Assembly: GCA_021805685.1 (NCBI GenBank)
Contig: JAJZET010000093.1
Span: 1-64,000 of the forward strand
Reading direction: 5' to 3'
Origin: Pseudomonadota bacterium
GTDB taxonomy: Bacteria; Pseudomonadota; Gammaproteobacteria; Xanthomonadales; Rhodanobacteraceae
DNA: 64,000 bases
In this document: piece by piece, positions 28,779-39,591 of the stretch
How the letters are laid out: each line of letters starts with the position of its first letter
How positions within the stretch are numbered: position 1 is the stretch's first letter
Made by a program: the position numbers and the translations under genes
Notes under the pieces: model-generated
Seen by the model: the letters and a program-made list of their open reading frames with translations, nothing else
Told to the model about the DNA's origin: nothing
Databases searched by the model: none

Positions 28779-30875
28779 ATGCTTGCCGACGCCACCAAGG
28801 ACGCCATCCGCGCCGCCTACGCGCGCCTGAAAGACGGCCTGCCCGGCTTCCGCCCCCGCGCATCGCAGGGAAAGATGATCGCCGAGGTGGCCAAGGCGCT
28901 GGCCAGCGAGGGTGGCGTCGCCGCGATCGAGGCGCCCACCGGCACCGGCAAGTCCATGGCCTACCTGATCGCTGGCCACGAAGTGGCGCGCGCGCAGAAG
29001 AAGAAGCTGCTGATCGCCACCGCCACCGTGGCACTGCAGGAGCAACTGGTCGAGCGCGACATCCCGCTCTACCTGCAGCTCTCCGGCCACGCCGCGAAGG
29101 TGGCATTGGCCAAGGGCCGCGGCCGCTACCTGTGCCCGCGCAACCTGGCGATGGCACGCAACAGCCTCGCCGGATCGGCGCAATCGAGCTTCGGCTTCGA
29201 CGCCGACCTCGCGCTGTGGAGCAAGCCGCCGGCGGAGCGCGACAAGCAGGCCTTGTCGAAGCTCGCGCAGGCCTATGACGAGGGCACGTGGAACGGCGAC
29301 ATGGACGCCGCGCCCGAGCCGGTGGGCGACCTGCTGCGCCCCCTGCTCACCACCAGCGCCGGTGGCTGCACCAACCGCAAGTGCGGCCAGTTCATGGTCT
29401 GCCCATTCTTCGCCGCGCGCCGCGCGGTGGACGACGCCGACATCATCGTAGCCAACCAGGACCTGGTGCTGGCCGACCTCACCATGCCTGGCGAGGACGA
29501 CCAATGGGGCGGCGTGATCCTGCCCCGTCCGGACGAGACGCTGTACGTGTTCGACGAGGCCCACCACATCCCCGGCAAGGCGATCGACCGCGGCGCCTCC
29601 GACGTGCACCTGGCTTCCACCGTGCGCCAGCTGAGCCGGCTCGGACGGCAGGTGCATGCGGCCTATTCGCTCACCGACAAGGAAAACCTCGGCAAGCTCA
29701 CGCTCGACGCCGGCGACGCGAAACTGCAGGAACTGGGCGAGGCGCTGGAAGCCCTGGAAAAGGAGATCCGTCTCGGCTGGCTGCCCGATCCTGCCGAAAG
29801 CGAACCGATGTACCGCGGTTCGCTCGGACGATTGCCGGAAGCCTGGGTGGAGCACGCGCGGATGCTCAGCGTGCAGACCAGCGAGGTACAGCGCTGGCTC
29901 GCCGCCGTGCGCCGCGCAGTGGTGGAGATGACCGATGGCGGCCCCACCCAGGACGCCTTGTCGCGCGAGCTGGGTATCGCGCTGGAACGGATCGGCAAGC
30001 AGGCCGCCTGCTGGCAGGCGTGGGCCGCGGAAGACCCCGCCAACGCACCGCCACTGGCACGCTGGGTCACGCTCACCGGGGACCAGCAACTGGTCTGCCA
30101 CGCATCGGCGGTGTCCGCTGCGGGCCTGCTGCGCAGCGTGTTGTGGGGCAACGCCAGCGGTGTGGCGCTGACCTCGGCCACGCTGAGCGCAGGCGGTAAC
30201 TTCCGCGGCTACGCCGATGCCGTGGGCCTGCCCGACGACGCGGCCACGCTCAGCCTGCCCTCGCCGTTCGATCTCGCGGCGCAAGCCCGGCTTGAGGTGC
30301 CGGCGATGGACGCCCTGCCCGACGCGCGCGAGGAGCACGCGCTGGCGATCAGCGACTGGTTGGCCGAACACCTGGACTGGAACGCCGGCAACCTGGTGCT
30401 GTTCACCTCGCGCGCCAAGCTGGACCGCGTGCTGCAGAAGCTGCCGATCGACAAGGTGCGCAAGGTGCGCGCGCAGGGCTCGCTCGGCAAGACGCAGCTG
30501 ATCGCCGAGCACGTCGCCGACGTGGCGGCCGGCAAGGGCAGCACGCTGTTCGGCCTGGCCAGCTTCGGCGAAGGCCTCGACCTGCCCGGCAAGCTGTGTG
30601 AGACGGTGGTGATCACCCAGTTGCCGTTCGCCGTGCCCACCGACCCGGTGGGCGCCACCTACGCGGAGTGGCTGGAGTCGCGCGGCCGCAATCCCTTCCT
30701 TGAGGTGAGCATCCCCGAGGCCACCCGCCTGCTCACCCAGTATTGCGGCCGCCTGATCCGCAACGAGAACGACAGCGGCCGCATCGTGCTGCTGGACCGC
30801 CGTGTGGTCACCAAGCGCTACGGCGCCGGCATGCTGCGCGCGTTGCCGCCATTCAAGCGAGTGATAGAGCGCTAG
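28779..30875 (+). CDS. dinG: ATP-dependent DNA helicase DinG
   Basis: RASQGKMIAEVAKAL...AIEAPTGTGKSMAYLIAG; Fe-S cysteine region; VFDEAHHI; LFGLASFGEGLDLPG. Confidence 0.94.
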   Translation: MLADATKDAIRAAYARLKDGLPGFRPRASQGKMIAEVAKALASEGGVAAIEAPTGTGKSMAYLIAGHEVARAQKKKLLIATATVALQEQLVERDIPLYLQLSGHAAKVALAKGRGRYLCPRNLAMARNSLAGSAQSSFGFDADLALWSKPPAERDKQALSKLAQAYDEGTWNGDMDAAPEPVGDLLRPLLTTSAGGCTNRKCGQFMVCPFFAARRAVDDADIIVANQDLVLADLTMPGEDDQWGGVILPRPDETLYVFDEAHHIPGKAIDRGASDVHLASTVRQLSRLGRQVHAAYSLTDKENLGKLTLDAGDAKLQELGEALEALEKEIRLGWLPDPAESEPMYRGSLGRLPEAWVEHARMLSVQTSEVQRWLAAVRRAVVEMTDGGPTQDALSRELGIALERIGKQAACWQAWAAEDPANAPPLARWVTLTGDQQLVCHASAVSAAGLLRSVLWGNASGVALTSATLSAGGNFRGYADAVGLPDDAATLSLPSPFDLAAQARLEVPAMDALPDAREEHALAISDWLAEHLDWNAGNLVLFTSRAKLDRVLQKLPIDKVRKVRAQGSLGKTQLIAEHVADVAAGKGSTLFGLASFGEGLDLPGKLCETVVITQLPFAVPTDPVGATYAEWLESRGRNPFLEVSIPEATRLLTQYCGRLIRNENDSGRIVLLDRRVVTKRYGAGMLRALPPFKRVIER

Positions 30876-31213
30876 CCGCGACGCCCCGGCGGAGCTTGAC
30901 GCCAGCGCATTGCCGCGGCATCTCCAGGCAGACCCGGCTCACCGCTGCCAGCGCCCTGGAAACCGGCAGGCAGCCCACGACCGCGAGGCTGGTCGCACCG
31001 GCTCGCCGGTATTCGATCGACGGACTGCCGGGAGAGTACTGCCGACTCCGGATTGCCCGCTCCGCCGACGAGGGGGCGGTGATCGGCGCTGGCGAGGCAT
31101 CAATGCCAGCGCCACGCGACCGTGCGTTGAAGGTCAATATGCAGCCGCGCCGCGCCGACGCCGCAGTGTCCACGCCCTGCAGCACTGGCAGGCACTGGCG
31201 GATGCGGGGCCGC

Positions 31214-31678
31214 TCAGTCCTTGCGCAGGAGCGGCTCCTCGGTCGCATCCAGCGCCTGCAGGTTTTCCTTGAGCCGGCCGATGACTTCCAGCGCGTGCTT
31301 CAGCTCGTCGTACTCGATGCCCACGGTGGCCTCGCGGCGCAACTCGCACGCGATGCGTTCCATGTCGTCAACCACGTCGTGCGCCTGCGTGGTGACGTGC
31401 AGCCGCCAGGCGCGGCGATCGTTGGGGTCGGGCCGGCGCTCCACGAAACCGGCCGCCTGCAGGCGGTCGATCACCCGGCCCACCGCGATGGGCTCCATTT
31501 CCAGCGCCTCGGCCAGCTCGTTCTGGCGCAGGCCGGGCCGGTGGTAGAGCATCTTGGTGGCGCGCCACTGCGCACGGGTCAGGCCAAACTTCACCGCGCG
31601 CCGATCGAAGTGCTTGCGGAACAGCAAGGTCACGTCGTTCAGCAGGTAGCCGAAGGAAAGCTCTTCCGTTTTCGCCAT
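31214..31678 (-). CDS. MarR family transcriptional regulator
   Basis: LTRAQWRATKMLYHRPGLRQNELAEALEMEPIAVGRVIDRLQAAGFVERRPDPNDRRAWRLHVT. Confidence 0.95.
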   Translation of the reverse strand: MAKTEELSFGYLLNDVTLLFRKHFDRRAVKFGLTRAQWRATKMLYHRPGLRQNELAEALEMEPIAVGRVIDRLQAAGFVERRPDPNDRRAWRLHVTTQAHDVVDDMERIACELRREATVGIEYDELKHALEVIGRLKENLQALDATEEPLLRKD

Positions 31679-31722
31679 GATCGTCGCAACCTCGCCGTTA
31701 CCGGACCAAGCATAGCGCGGAC

Positions 31723-32244
31723 ATGCCTCTCGCCGTTGTCGCCGCCGACATCACCACGCTGACCGTGGACGCCATCGTCAACGCTGCCAACGAAACCCTG
31801 CTCGGCGGTGGCGGGGTCGACGGCGCCATCCATCGCGCCGCGGGTCCGGCGCTGGTGGACGCCTGCCGCGCGATTCCTCAGGTCGCGCCGGGCGTGCGCT
31901 GCCCCACCGGCGAGGCGCGCATCACACCCGGCTTCGGCCTGCCCGCGCACTGGGTGATCCATACCGTGGGGCCGGTCTGGCGGGACGGCGAACACGGCGA
32001 AGCGACCCTGCTCGCGAACTGCCATCGCAACGCGCTGCGGCTTGCACGCGAACACGGCCTCCGCCGCGTTGCGTTTCCGGCGATCAGTTGCGGCGTGTTC
32101 GGCTACCCGCCGCCGCTGGCTGCGGCCGTGGCCATCGGCACGCTGCATGCCGCGCTGACCCGGGACGGCTCGCTCGACATCCTCCTGTGCTGCCGCGGCG
32201 AGCCGATGCGTGCCGTGTTCCAGCTGGCGCTTGACCAGGCTTGA
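31723..32244 (+). CDS. macro domain O-acetyl-ADP-ribose deacetylase-like
   Basis: ITTLTVDAIVNAANETLLGGGGVDGAIHRAAGPALVDAC...VAFPAISCGVFGYP. Confidence 0.95.
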   Translation: MPLAVVAADITTLTVDAIVNAANETLLGGGGVDGAIHRAAGPALVDACRAIPQVAPGVRCPTGEARITPGFGLPAHWVIHTVGPVWRDGEHGEATLLANCHRNALRLAREHGLRRVAFPAISCGVFGYPPPLAAAVAIGTLHAALTRDGSLDILLCCRGEPMRAVFQLALDQA

Positions 32245-32297
32245 TCCACGGGCACGGAGACCCGCTGCGCCGGGCCACCGCGCGCGGTCCCGGGCAG

Positions 32298-34055
32298 CTA
32301 GAGCTTGAACGGGTACAGCGGCGGCAAGCCATCGTCGTCCTTGCGCTCCTCGCTGCGCCACGCGAAGCCGCGCTGGAAGACTTCCACCAGGTCGTCGCCC
32401 GCCGTCGCCGGCGCGCCGCCGTAGCAGCGGCGCTGCAATGCGGCGATGGCCTGCCGCTGCTCCCCGTCCGCCAGCGCAGCGTCGAGTTCGCCGGCATGAC
32501 GGATCGCCGGCCGCTCGGCCTGCGCCCACGCCAGCAAGGCGCGCAACTGCGCTGATGCATCGCCGCCGCGCGCCACGGCGAGGAATGCCTGCTTCAACTG
32601 GCGCACGGAATCGCTGGCGGCGGCACCCGGCACGACGGCCGCCGGTCGACGCGGCGCACGGCGGCGCCACAGCCACCACATCAGCACGGTGAGCAGCCAC
32701 AGCAGCAGGCTGGCCAGCGCGATCCAGCGCCAGGGCGCGCCTTGTTCCCTGGCAGCGGCTGCGGGCGTCGCAGGGACAGCGGCCGCGGGCGCTGCTGCCG
32801 GCGCCGCGGCGGACGATGATGTCGCCATGCCCGCCGCCGGCAGCACGGCGATGCTGCACGCGGGAATCTCGGCGGTGCGCTCCTGCCCCGACGTCACGTC
32901 GAACCAGCGCAATGTGGTCGCGGGCAAGGTCAGCATGCCGGCCCGCTCCGGCACCACCGCGAAGCCGCGCGCGACGCTGCCCTGCAGCCACGCGCCGTCC
33001 TCGGCGGTAGCCGTCTTGGGCTGGTCGGGATACACCGTGGCGCCCTGTATCGCGGGCAGGCTGAGCTGCGGCAGCGCGTCGGCGGACAGGCCGGTGGCGC
33101 TGAGTGTCATGGTGAGGTTGATCGGCTGGCCCACCCGCACCGGCGTACCCGCATCCGGCCACCCGGTGAGCGTGAGGCTGAGCGCGCGCGCCGGCAGCCA
33201 TGCCGACTGCCCCCAGTTCGCCGGCACGGCCTGCACCTGCACCGTCTGCGCAGGAGCGCTGGCGCTGACCTGCATGCCGGCGCCGAAGAAGCTGTTGGGA
33301 TCGTTGGGGTCCAGCGCCACGCCCTGGAAACCCAGCGCGGGGATCGTCAGCGTGCCCGCGTGCTGCGGCACCAGCGCGTAGCGCCGCTCGATCACGCGGT
33401 AATCGCGGCCACCGCGCATCTGGTCGTACCGCAGGTCGTTGCCGACCTGGCGCAGCTGCACGCCACCGACCTGCGGCGCATCCAGCGTGCCGTTCGTGAT
33501 GTCGCCGCTGACGTACAGCCGGACCACATAGCTCAGCTGCTCGCCTACCCACGCCTGCCTGGGCTTGACCTCGGCCTCCATGAACACGCTCTTGCCGGAC
33601 GCCGCCGCGGTTGCCGGATTCGGTGGATCGACCTGCAACCGCAGCGGCGCGGTCTGCGCCCCGGCCACGGCGAGCGACGGGATGACGATCGTCCCTACAT
33701 GCTTCGGCCGCAGCACCACGCCGATCACCAGCTCGGCGCTGCGTTGACCGTTGATGATGCTGAGGTTGCTGCTCTGCGAACTGCCGAGGATGTCGAAGTC
33801 CTGCGTCAACGGGCCGAGGTCGGGCATCGCCGCGCTGCCGCTTCCCGCGATGTGCAGGTTCAGCGTCACTGTCTCGCCCAACTGCACGGTGCTGCGATCC
33901 AGCGTGGCCTGCACGCTGGCGGCGCTCGCCACCAGCGGCACCGCGAGGAGCAGCAGCAGGCACAGCCACGGGAGCATGCGGCCAGGAACGGCCGGCCGTC
34001 TGACCTTCACGGTCAAAGCCGGCCGCCGAAATGAAATCAGTCGTCGAAGCATCAC
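32298..34055 (-). CDS. BatD-like oxygen-tolerance protein
   Basis: Signal peptide; VQATLDRSTVQLGETVTLNLHIAGSG...LTQDFDILGSSQSSNLSIINGQ; C-terminal TM; in Bat operon. Confidence 0.92.
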   Translation of the reverse strand: MMLRRLISFRRPALTVKVRRPAVPGRMLPWLCLLLLLAVPLVASAASVQATLDRSTVQLGETVTLNLHIAGSGSAAMPDLGPLTQDFDILGSSQSSNLSIINGQRSAELVIGVVLRPKHVGTIVIPSLAVAGAQTAPLRLQVDPPNPATAAASGKSVFMEAEVKPRQAWVGEQLSYVVRLYVSGDITNGTLDAPQVGGVQLRQVGNDLRYDQMRGGRDYRVIERRYALVPQHAGTLTIPALGFQGVALDPNDPNSFFGAGMQVSASAPAQTVQVQAVPANWGQSAWLPARALSLTLTGWPDAGTPVRVGQPINLTMTLSATGLSADALPQLSLPAIQGATVYPDQPKTATAEDGAWLQGSVARGFAVVPERAGMLTLPATTLRWFDVTSGQERTAEIPACSIAVLPAAGMATSSSAAAPAAAPAAAVPATPAAAAREQGAPWRWIALASLLLWLLTVLMWWLWRRRAPRRPAAVVPGAAASDSVRQLKQAFLAVARGGDASAQLRALLAWAQAERPAIRHAGELDAALADGEQRQAIAALQRRCYGGAPATAGDDLVEVFQRGFAWRSEERKDDDGLPPLYPFKL

Positions 34056-36043
34056 GGCCCATCCTCGTCCGGCACGCCGCCATGGCGGCGCTCGTATTCC
34101 AGCTCAAACTTGCGGCGCAGCAGTGCACCCGGATCGTCGGGCACGCCTTGCAAGGCCTGGCGCAGGTCCGCCGGGAGCTTCGATCGCGGATCGTCGGCAC
34201 CTACCGCACCAAGTTCATGGGGCGGCGGCGGCTTGGCTGCCTGCTGGCCCGGTACGCCCAGTTGCTGGTCGAGCTGCCGCTTCAGCGCCTGCTGCGCCCG
34301 CTCGGCCTGCGCCTGCTGGGCCGCCTGCTGCGCAGGTGTCGGTAGCTGCTGGCTGCCTTGCTGAGCGCCGGTCTTTCCAGGGGCTTGCCGATCGCCCTGC
34401 GGTGTTTTGTCCGGCGACGACTGCCCGGCCCCGCCCGAGGGATTCTGCGGGTCCTGCCGCTTCGAACCGTTGCCTTGCTGCGACTTGGCGGACTGGCTGT
34501 CGTTCTGGCCCTGCCCTTGTCGATCCTTGCCATGCTGGCCCTGCTCGCCCTGGCTCTTGTTGCCGGCCTCCTTCCCGTTGCCGCCTTTTCCCTGTGGCGA
34601 GGACGATCCGCCTCGCTTCTGCTGCGGCGACGAGGATGGGTTCTGTTGTTGCTGTTGCTGTTGCTGCTTCTGCTGCTTTTGTTGTTTGCGCAGCCAGTCC
34701 TCGATTGCCTGCCTGTTGGCCTTCGCGTCCGCATTGGCGGGATTGCGCTTCAAGGCCTCGTCGTAGGCCCGGATCGCATCCTTGTACTTGCCCTCGCGCG
34801 CCAGCGCGTTGCCCAAGTTGTAGCTGGCATCGCTACCCCTGGCCTTGCGCAGTGCCTGTACGGCTGCGGCGTAGTCGCCGGCGCGATAGGCCGCAGCACC
34901 GCGAAGGGCTGGGTCGGTCGCCAGTTGCATCGCTCGTTTGGCGTCGCCATGCCCGAGCGCCATGGCAGCCTGCTGGTTCTTGTTGCGCCAGAGGTCGCGC
35001 CAGCCCGTTGCGTGCGCCGTACCCGGCAGCAGCGGCAACAATGCCAGTGGCAGCAGCAGCAACCAGCCGCGGCGGAAAGCCAGCGCGGCCAGCGGCAGCA
35101 GCGGCAACAGCAACCAGGGGCCGCGGTCCTGCCATTCGTCGCCGAGCCGGCCGTGCGCGGACTGCACGGAATCCGCGCGCAACTCACCCTTGAGCGCTGC
35201 GATGTCGCCTTCGCCCACCGTTGCCGCGACATATCGACCACCGCCCGCCTGGGCCAGCGCCGACAGCGCCGCATCGTTGCGTCCGGCGAGCTGCAGGTTG
35301 CCGTTCGCATCGTGCAGGAATCCGCCAGTCGGCAATGACACCGGCGCACCCTGCGGCGTACCCACGCCCAGCACCGAAACACGCACGCCTTCGGCCAGCG
35401 CCTTGCGTGCGGCCTGCTGGGCCGAGGCATCGGCGGTGTCGGTGATCAAGACCAGCGAACCGCCGCGTGTCTTGGCGCCGCGAATCAACGCAACCCCTCG
35501 CGCGATGGCGGCCGCTGCGTTCTCGCCATCCACCGGCATGGTGTCGGGCGCCATCGCATCGAGCAAGGTCGACAAGCTGTGCGTGTCGGAGGTGAGCGGC
35601 GCCACCACGAAAGCCTCGCCGGCATAGCCGATCAGCGCATTGAGGCCATCGCGGTTCGCCGCCAGCAAGTCATGCGCTTTGTAGCGCGCGAGGGCGATAC
35701 GGCTGGGTGCCACGTCATGCGACAGCATGCGCTGCGACAACGAGATCGCCACCACCTGCGCGGCGCGACGCGCATACAGCGGCTGCTCGATCCGGCTCCA
35801 CGTCGGACCGGCCAACGCCAGCACCGCGAGCGGCCAGCCCAGTGCGAGCAGGCCCAACGGCAGGCGCTGTCGTGCGGCACGCCCTTGCAGCAATACCGGC
35901 AGCAGTTCCGCATCCACCAGTCGCGACAAGGCCTGCAGTGCGCGACTGCGCCGCGAGGCCAGCCACAGCAGCCATGGCAATGCGAACAGCGCGCACAGCC
36001 ACCACGGACGCAAAAAGTGGAATTGCGCCAGCGCCGCGCTCAT
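34052..36043 (-). CDS. BatB/BatC fusion: VWA domain + TPR + Gln-rich tail
   Basis: FLRPWWLCALFALPWLLWL; VWA-like region with degenerate MIDAS AISLSQRM; TPR SYNLGNALAREGKYKDAIRAYDEALKRNPANADAKANRQAIEDWL; Q/G/S-rich tail. Confidence 0.9.
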   Translation of the reverse strand: MSAALAQFHFLRPWWLCALFALPWLLWLASRRSRALQALSRLVDAELLPVLLQGRAARQRLPLGLLALGWPLAVLALAGPTWSRIEQPLYARRAAQVVAISLSQRMLSHDVAPSRIALARYKAHDLLAANRDGLNALIGYAGEAFVVAPLTSDTHSLSTLLDAMAPDTMPVDGENAAAAIARGVALIRGAKTRGGSLVLITDTADASAQQAARKALAEGVRVSVLGVGTPQGAPVSLPTGGFLHDANGNLQLAGRNDAALSALAQAGGGRYVAATVGEGDIAALKGELRADSVQSAHGRLGDEWQDRGPWLLLPLLPLAALAFRRGWLLLLPLALLPLLPGTAHATGWRDLWRNKNQQAAMALGHGDAKRAMQLATDPALRGAAAYRAGDYAAAVQALRKARGSDASYNLGNALAREGKYKDAIRAYDEALKRNPANADAKANRQAIEDWLRKQQKQQKQQQQQQQQNPSSSPQQKRGGSSSPQGKGGNGKEAGNKSQGEQGQHGKDRQGQGQNDSQSAKSQQGNGSKRQDPQNPSGGAGQSSPDKTPQGDRQAPGKTGAQQGSQQLPTPAQQAAQQAQAERAQQALKRQLDQQLGVPGQQAAKPPPPHELGAVGADDPRSKLPADLRQALQGVPDDPGALLRRKFELEYERRHGGVPDEDGP

Positions 36044-37020
36044 GCCGTCACCTCGTGCGCGCGCCGGCGCGGTACGGCAGCCAGCAACCACAGCAGCAAG
36101 GCCGCCGCCAGCGGCCAGGCAAACCACTCCTTACGCGGCCGCAGGCTGGGACCTTGCTGCCGTAATGGCTCCAGCGCATCGATGGCGCGATAGGCGTCGG
36201 CCAGTTGGGCACTGTCGGTGGCACGGAAGAACCGCCCTCCCGTCTCGTCGGCAATCTTCGTCAGCATCGCCGCATCGAGGTCGGCCGAAGGGTTGATGAT
36301 CTGCGCACCGAAGAAGCCCGGCACGCGCATGCGTTCCGCGCCGATGCCCACGGTGTAGATACGCACGCCGGCCGCCTTGGCGGCGCGTGCCGCCTCCAGC
36401 GGCGAGATGCTGCCTGCATTGTTCACGCCGTCGGTGAGCAGCACCAGCACGCGCGCCTGCTCAGGCAGTGCGGACAGGCGTTTCACCGCAATGGCGATGG
36501 CGTCGCCGATGGCGGTTTCACTACCGGCAAGCCCCACTGCGGCACCCTGCAGCTGTGCCCGCACCGCATCGAGATCGTAGGTAAGCGGGGTCACCAGGAA
36601 AGCCTGGCTGCCGAACAGGATCAGGCCCATTTCGTCGCCGTGGCGGCGGTCGATGAAGTTGCCGGCGATCGCCTTCACCGCGCCGAACCGGCTCACCGGC
36701 TGGCCAGCCAGCTGCATGTCCTGCGTGTTCATGCTGCCGGACAGATCCACCGCCAGCAGCAGGGCTCGACCGCTGCGCTGCTGCGCCTGCGGCGGCCCCA
36801 CCCACTGCGGCCGCGCGGCGGCGGCTACCAGGCACAACCATGACAAGGCCAGCAGCCATGGCGTAACGCTGCGCACCGTGCTGCCGCCCGTGGCCGCAAG
36901 GCGCAGTCCCGGTTGCGGCAGCCGCAACGCCTGCCCCGGCGTCGTCGGCGGCAACATGCGGCGCATCAGCAAGGGCAGCGGCAGCAGCAGGAACAGCCAC
37001 GGCCATGCGAATTCAAACAT
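36040..37020 (-). CDS. BatA-like VWA domain protein
   Basis: FEFAWPWLFLLLPLPLLMRR; intact MIDAS LLLAVDLSGSMNTQDM; LVLLTDGVNNAGSISP. Confidence 0.94.
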   Translation of the reverse strand: MFEFAWPWLFLLLPLPLLMRRMLPPTTPGQALRLPQPGLRLAATGGSTVRSVTPWLLALSWLCLVAAAARPQWVGPPQAQQRSGRALLLAVDLSGSMNTQDMQLAGQPVSRFGAVKAIAGNFIDRRHGDEMGLILFGSQAFLVTPLTYDLDAVRAQLQGAAVGLAGSETAIGDAIAIAVKRLSALPEQARVLVLLTDGVNNAGSISPLEAARAAKAAGVRIYTVGIGAERMRVPGFFGAQIINPSADLDAAMLTKIADETGGRFFRATDSAQLADAYRAIDALEPLRQQGPSLRPRKEWFAWPLAAALLLWLLAAVPRRRAHEVTA

Positions 37021-37528
37021 CGCCGGCCTCCGGGTGTGGCTTCCAGGCTCGCGGTTGCGCCGCGGTGCGCAGCCAGTCCCGTGCCGCGGCCAGCGTCGCA
37101 GGCACGTCGACGCCAGTCTGCGGCCGATAGATCGCCTGCTCGAGCAGCATCAAGCGGTCGAGCACCGCCGTCGCCACCGGCACGCGCGCCAGCGTCTGCC
37201 GCCAGCGTTCGCCGCGCTGCCGCGCCGCGGCCTCGTCGTGGCTGCGCGCCACGCGGCGCAGCAGCTGATGCAGCGCCGCGACCAACGCGGCATCGTCGCT
37301 GTCGCGCACATGGCGTGCCTCGAGCTTTTCCAGTTCGTCCAGCAGCAGGCGACGGCGCAGCTGCTGACGTCGATGGCGACGCCAAAGCCAGGCAATGGCG
37401 GCCAGCCCGAGCAACGCCAGCGCGGCCAGTGCCCACCATCCCGGTGCCAACGGCCACCATGAGGGCGCCGGCGGCAGGTGGATGTCGCGCAGCTGCGGGC
37501 CGCTCGGCAAGGGTGCGGGAGGCGTCAT
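37013..37528 (-). CDS. DUF4381 domain-containing protein
   Basis: LRDIHLPPAPSWWPLAPGWWALAALALLGLAAIAWLWRRHRRQQLRRRLL; position in the MoxR/Bat operon. Confidence 0.88.
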   Translation of the reverse strand: MTPPAPLPSGPQLRDIHLPPAPSWWPLAPGWWALAALALLGLAAIAWLWRRHRRQQLRRRLLLDELEKLEARHVRDSDDAALVAALHQLLRRVARSHDEAAARQRGERWRQTLARVPVATAVLDRLMLLEQAIYRPQTGVDVPATLAAARDWLRTAAQPRAWKPHPEAGDV

Positions 37529-38456
37529 CGCCGTCCCCCTGTCGCTCCCAGCAACCCACCGACGACCGATAGCGGATCGTCGCGGGTATCGACCACGCGG
37601 CAACGCAGTCCGGCACCGCGCGCCATGGCCTCCAGCCGCGCGGATCCGCGGCCCAGGGCCTGCTGGAATTCACGCCGCTGACGTTCGCCCAGCAGCACGA
37701 CATCGCGGCGCTCACCATCGTGCTCCAGTGGATAGTGGCCGGGTGGCGGCAGCTCGCGCTCCAGCGCGTCGGCCAGCACCAGCACGCCGACTCGGGCACG
37801 CGCCTTCAGTTCCAGAAAGTGCTGCCGCGCTTCGTCGTCGGCGCTGAAGCCATCGCTGAGCAGCAACACCCGGCTGGCGCCGTGTTGCAGGCGACGCGCT
37901 CGCAACAAGGCTTCCGACAAGGATTCGGCGCGATCCGACACCGGCAGCGCATCCCATTCCGCCAACGCCCCGCACACGGCAAGCGCGCCGCGTGCCGCAC
38001 CCTGTGGCCGCAGCAAGCGGTCATGCGCACCGAATGCCATCAACCCGACCTTTTCACCCGCACGCACCGCCAGCCACGCGGCGATCGCGGCGGCACGCGC
38101 TGCCTGCACCGACTTGAAACGCACGCGGGTGCCGAAGCGCAGGCTGGCGTGGGTATCCAGCAGGATCAGCAGGCGGCCTTCGCGTTCCTCCTGGAACAGC
38201 TTGGTGTGCAATTTTCCGCTGCGCGCCGTGAGCCGCCAGTCCAGCCGTCGCACGTCGTCGCCGGCCTGATAGACACGCGACTCCGCGTAATCCATGCCCC
38301 GCCCGTACAGGCGGCTGGCATGTCCGCCACTGCGGACGGCCCGGCTCTCCGACGGCAGCAGCTTCGTGCGCCCAATGCCCGTGCCCAGCGCGATCAGCTC
38401 GGCCAGGGAAACGTGCGTACGGCCGTCGGCATCCGCTCGATTCGGCAGCACTGCAC

Positions 38457-38460
<4 letters not shown>
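37525..38460 (-). CDS. DUF58 domain-containing protein
   Basis: SGGHASRLYGRGMDYAESRVYQAGDDVRRLDWRLTARSGKLHTKLFQEERE. Confidence 0.94.
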
Positions 38461-39455
<995 letters not shown>

Positions 39456-39540
39456 GTGATTCCGGCGACAGGTCGCCGCAGTTGACCGCGGCGGGTTCAA
39501 GAAGTTTAGTCGCCACTTTCAGTGCATTCAGGCATGCAAC

Positions 39541-39570
39541 GCAAAGAGGCGGCCGAAGCCGCCTCTTTGC
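39541..39570 (-). terminator. terminator-like hairpin downstream of pilQ
   Basis: GCAAAGAGGCGGC-CGAA-GCCGCCTCTTTGC: perfect 13-bp stem; the minus-strand loop is cUUCGg; weak U-tract. Confidence 0.7.
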
Positions 39571-39591
39571 GTCCTGCACGAGCGTTGCGTC

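Noticed and set aside
28707-30512. 601-aa minus-strand ORF
   Set aside because: Antisense to dinG.
30853-31248. 131-aa minus-strand ORF after dinG
   Set aside because: No motif or start-signal support; overlaps the MarR gene 3' end.
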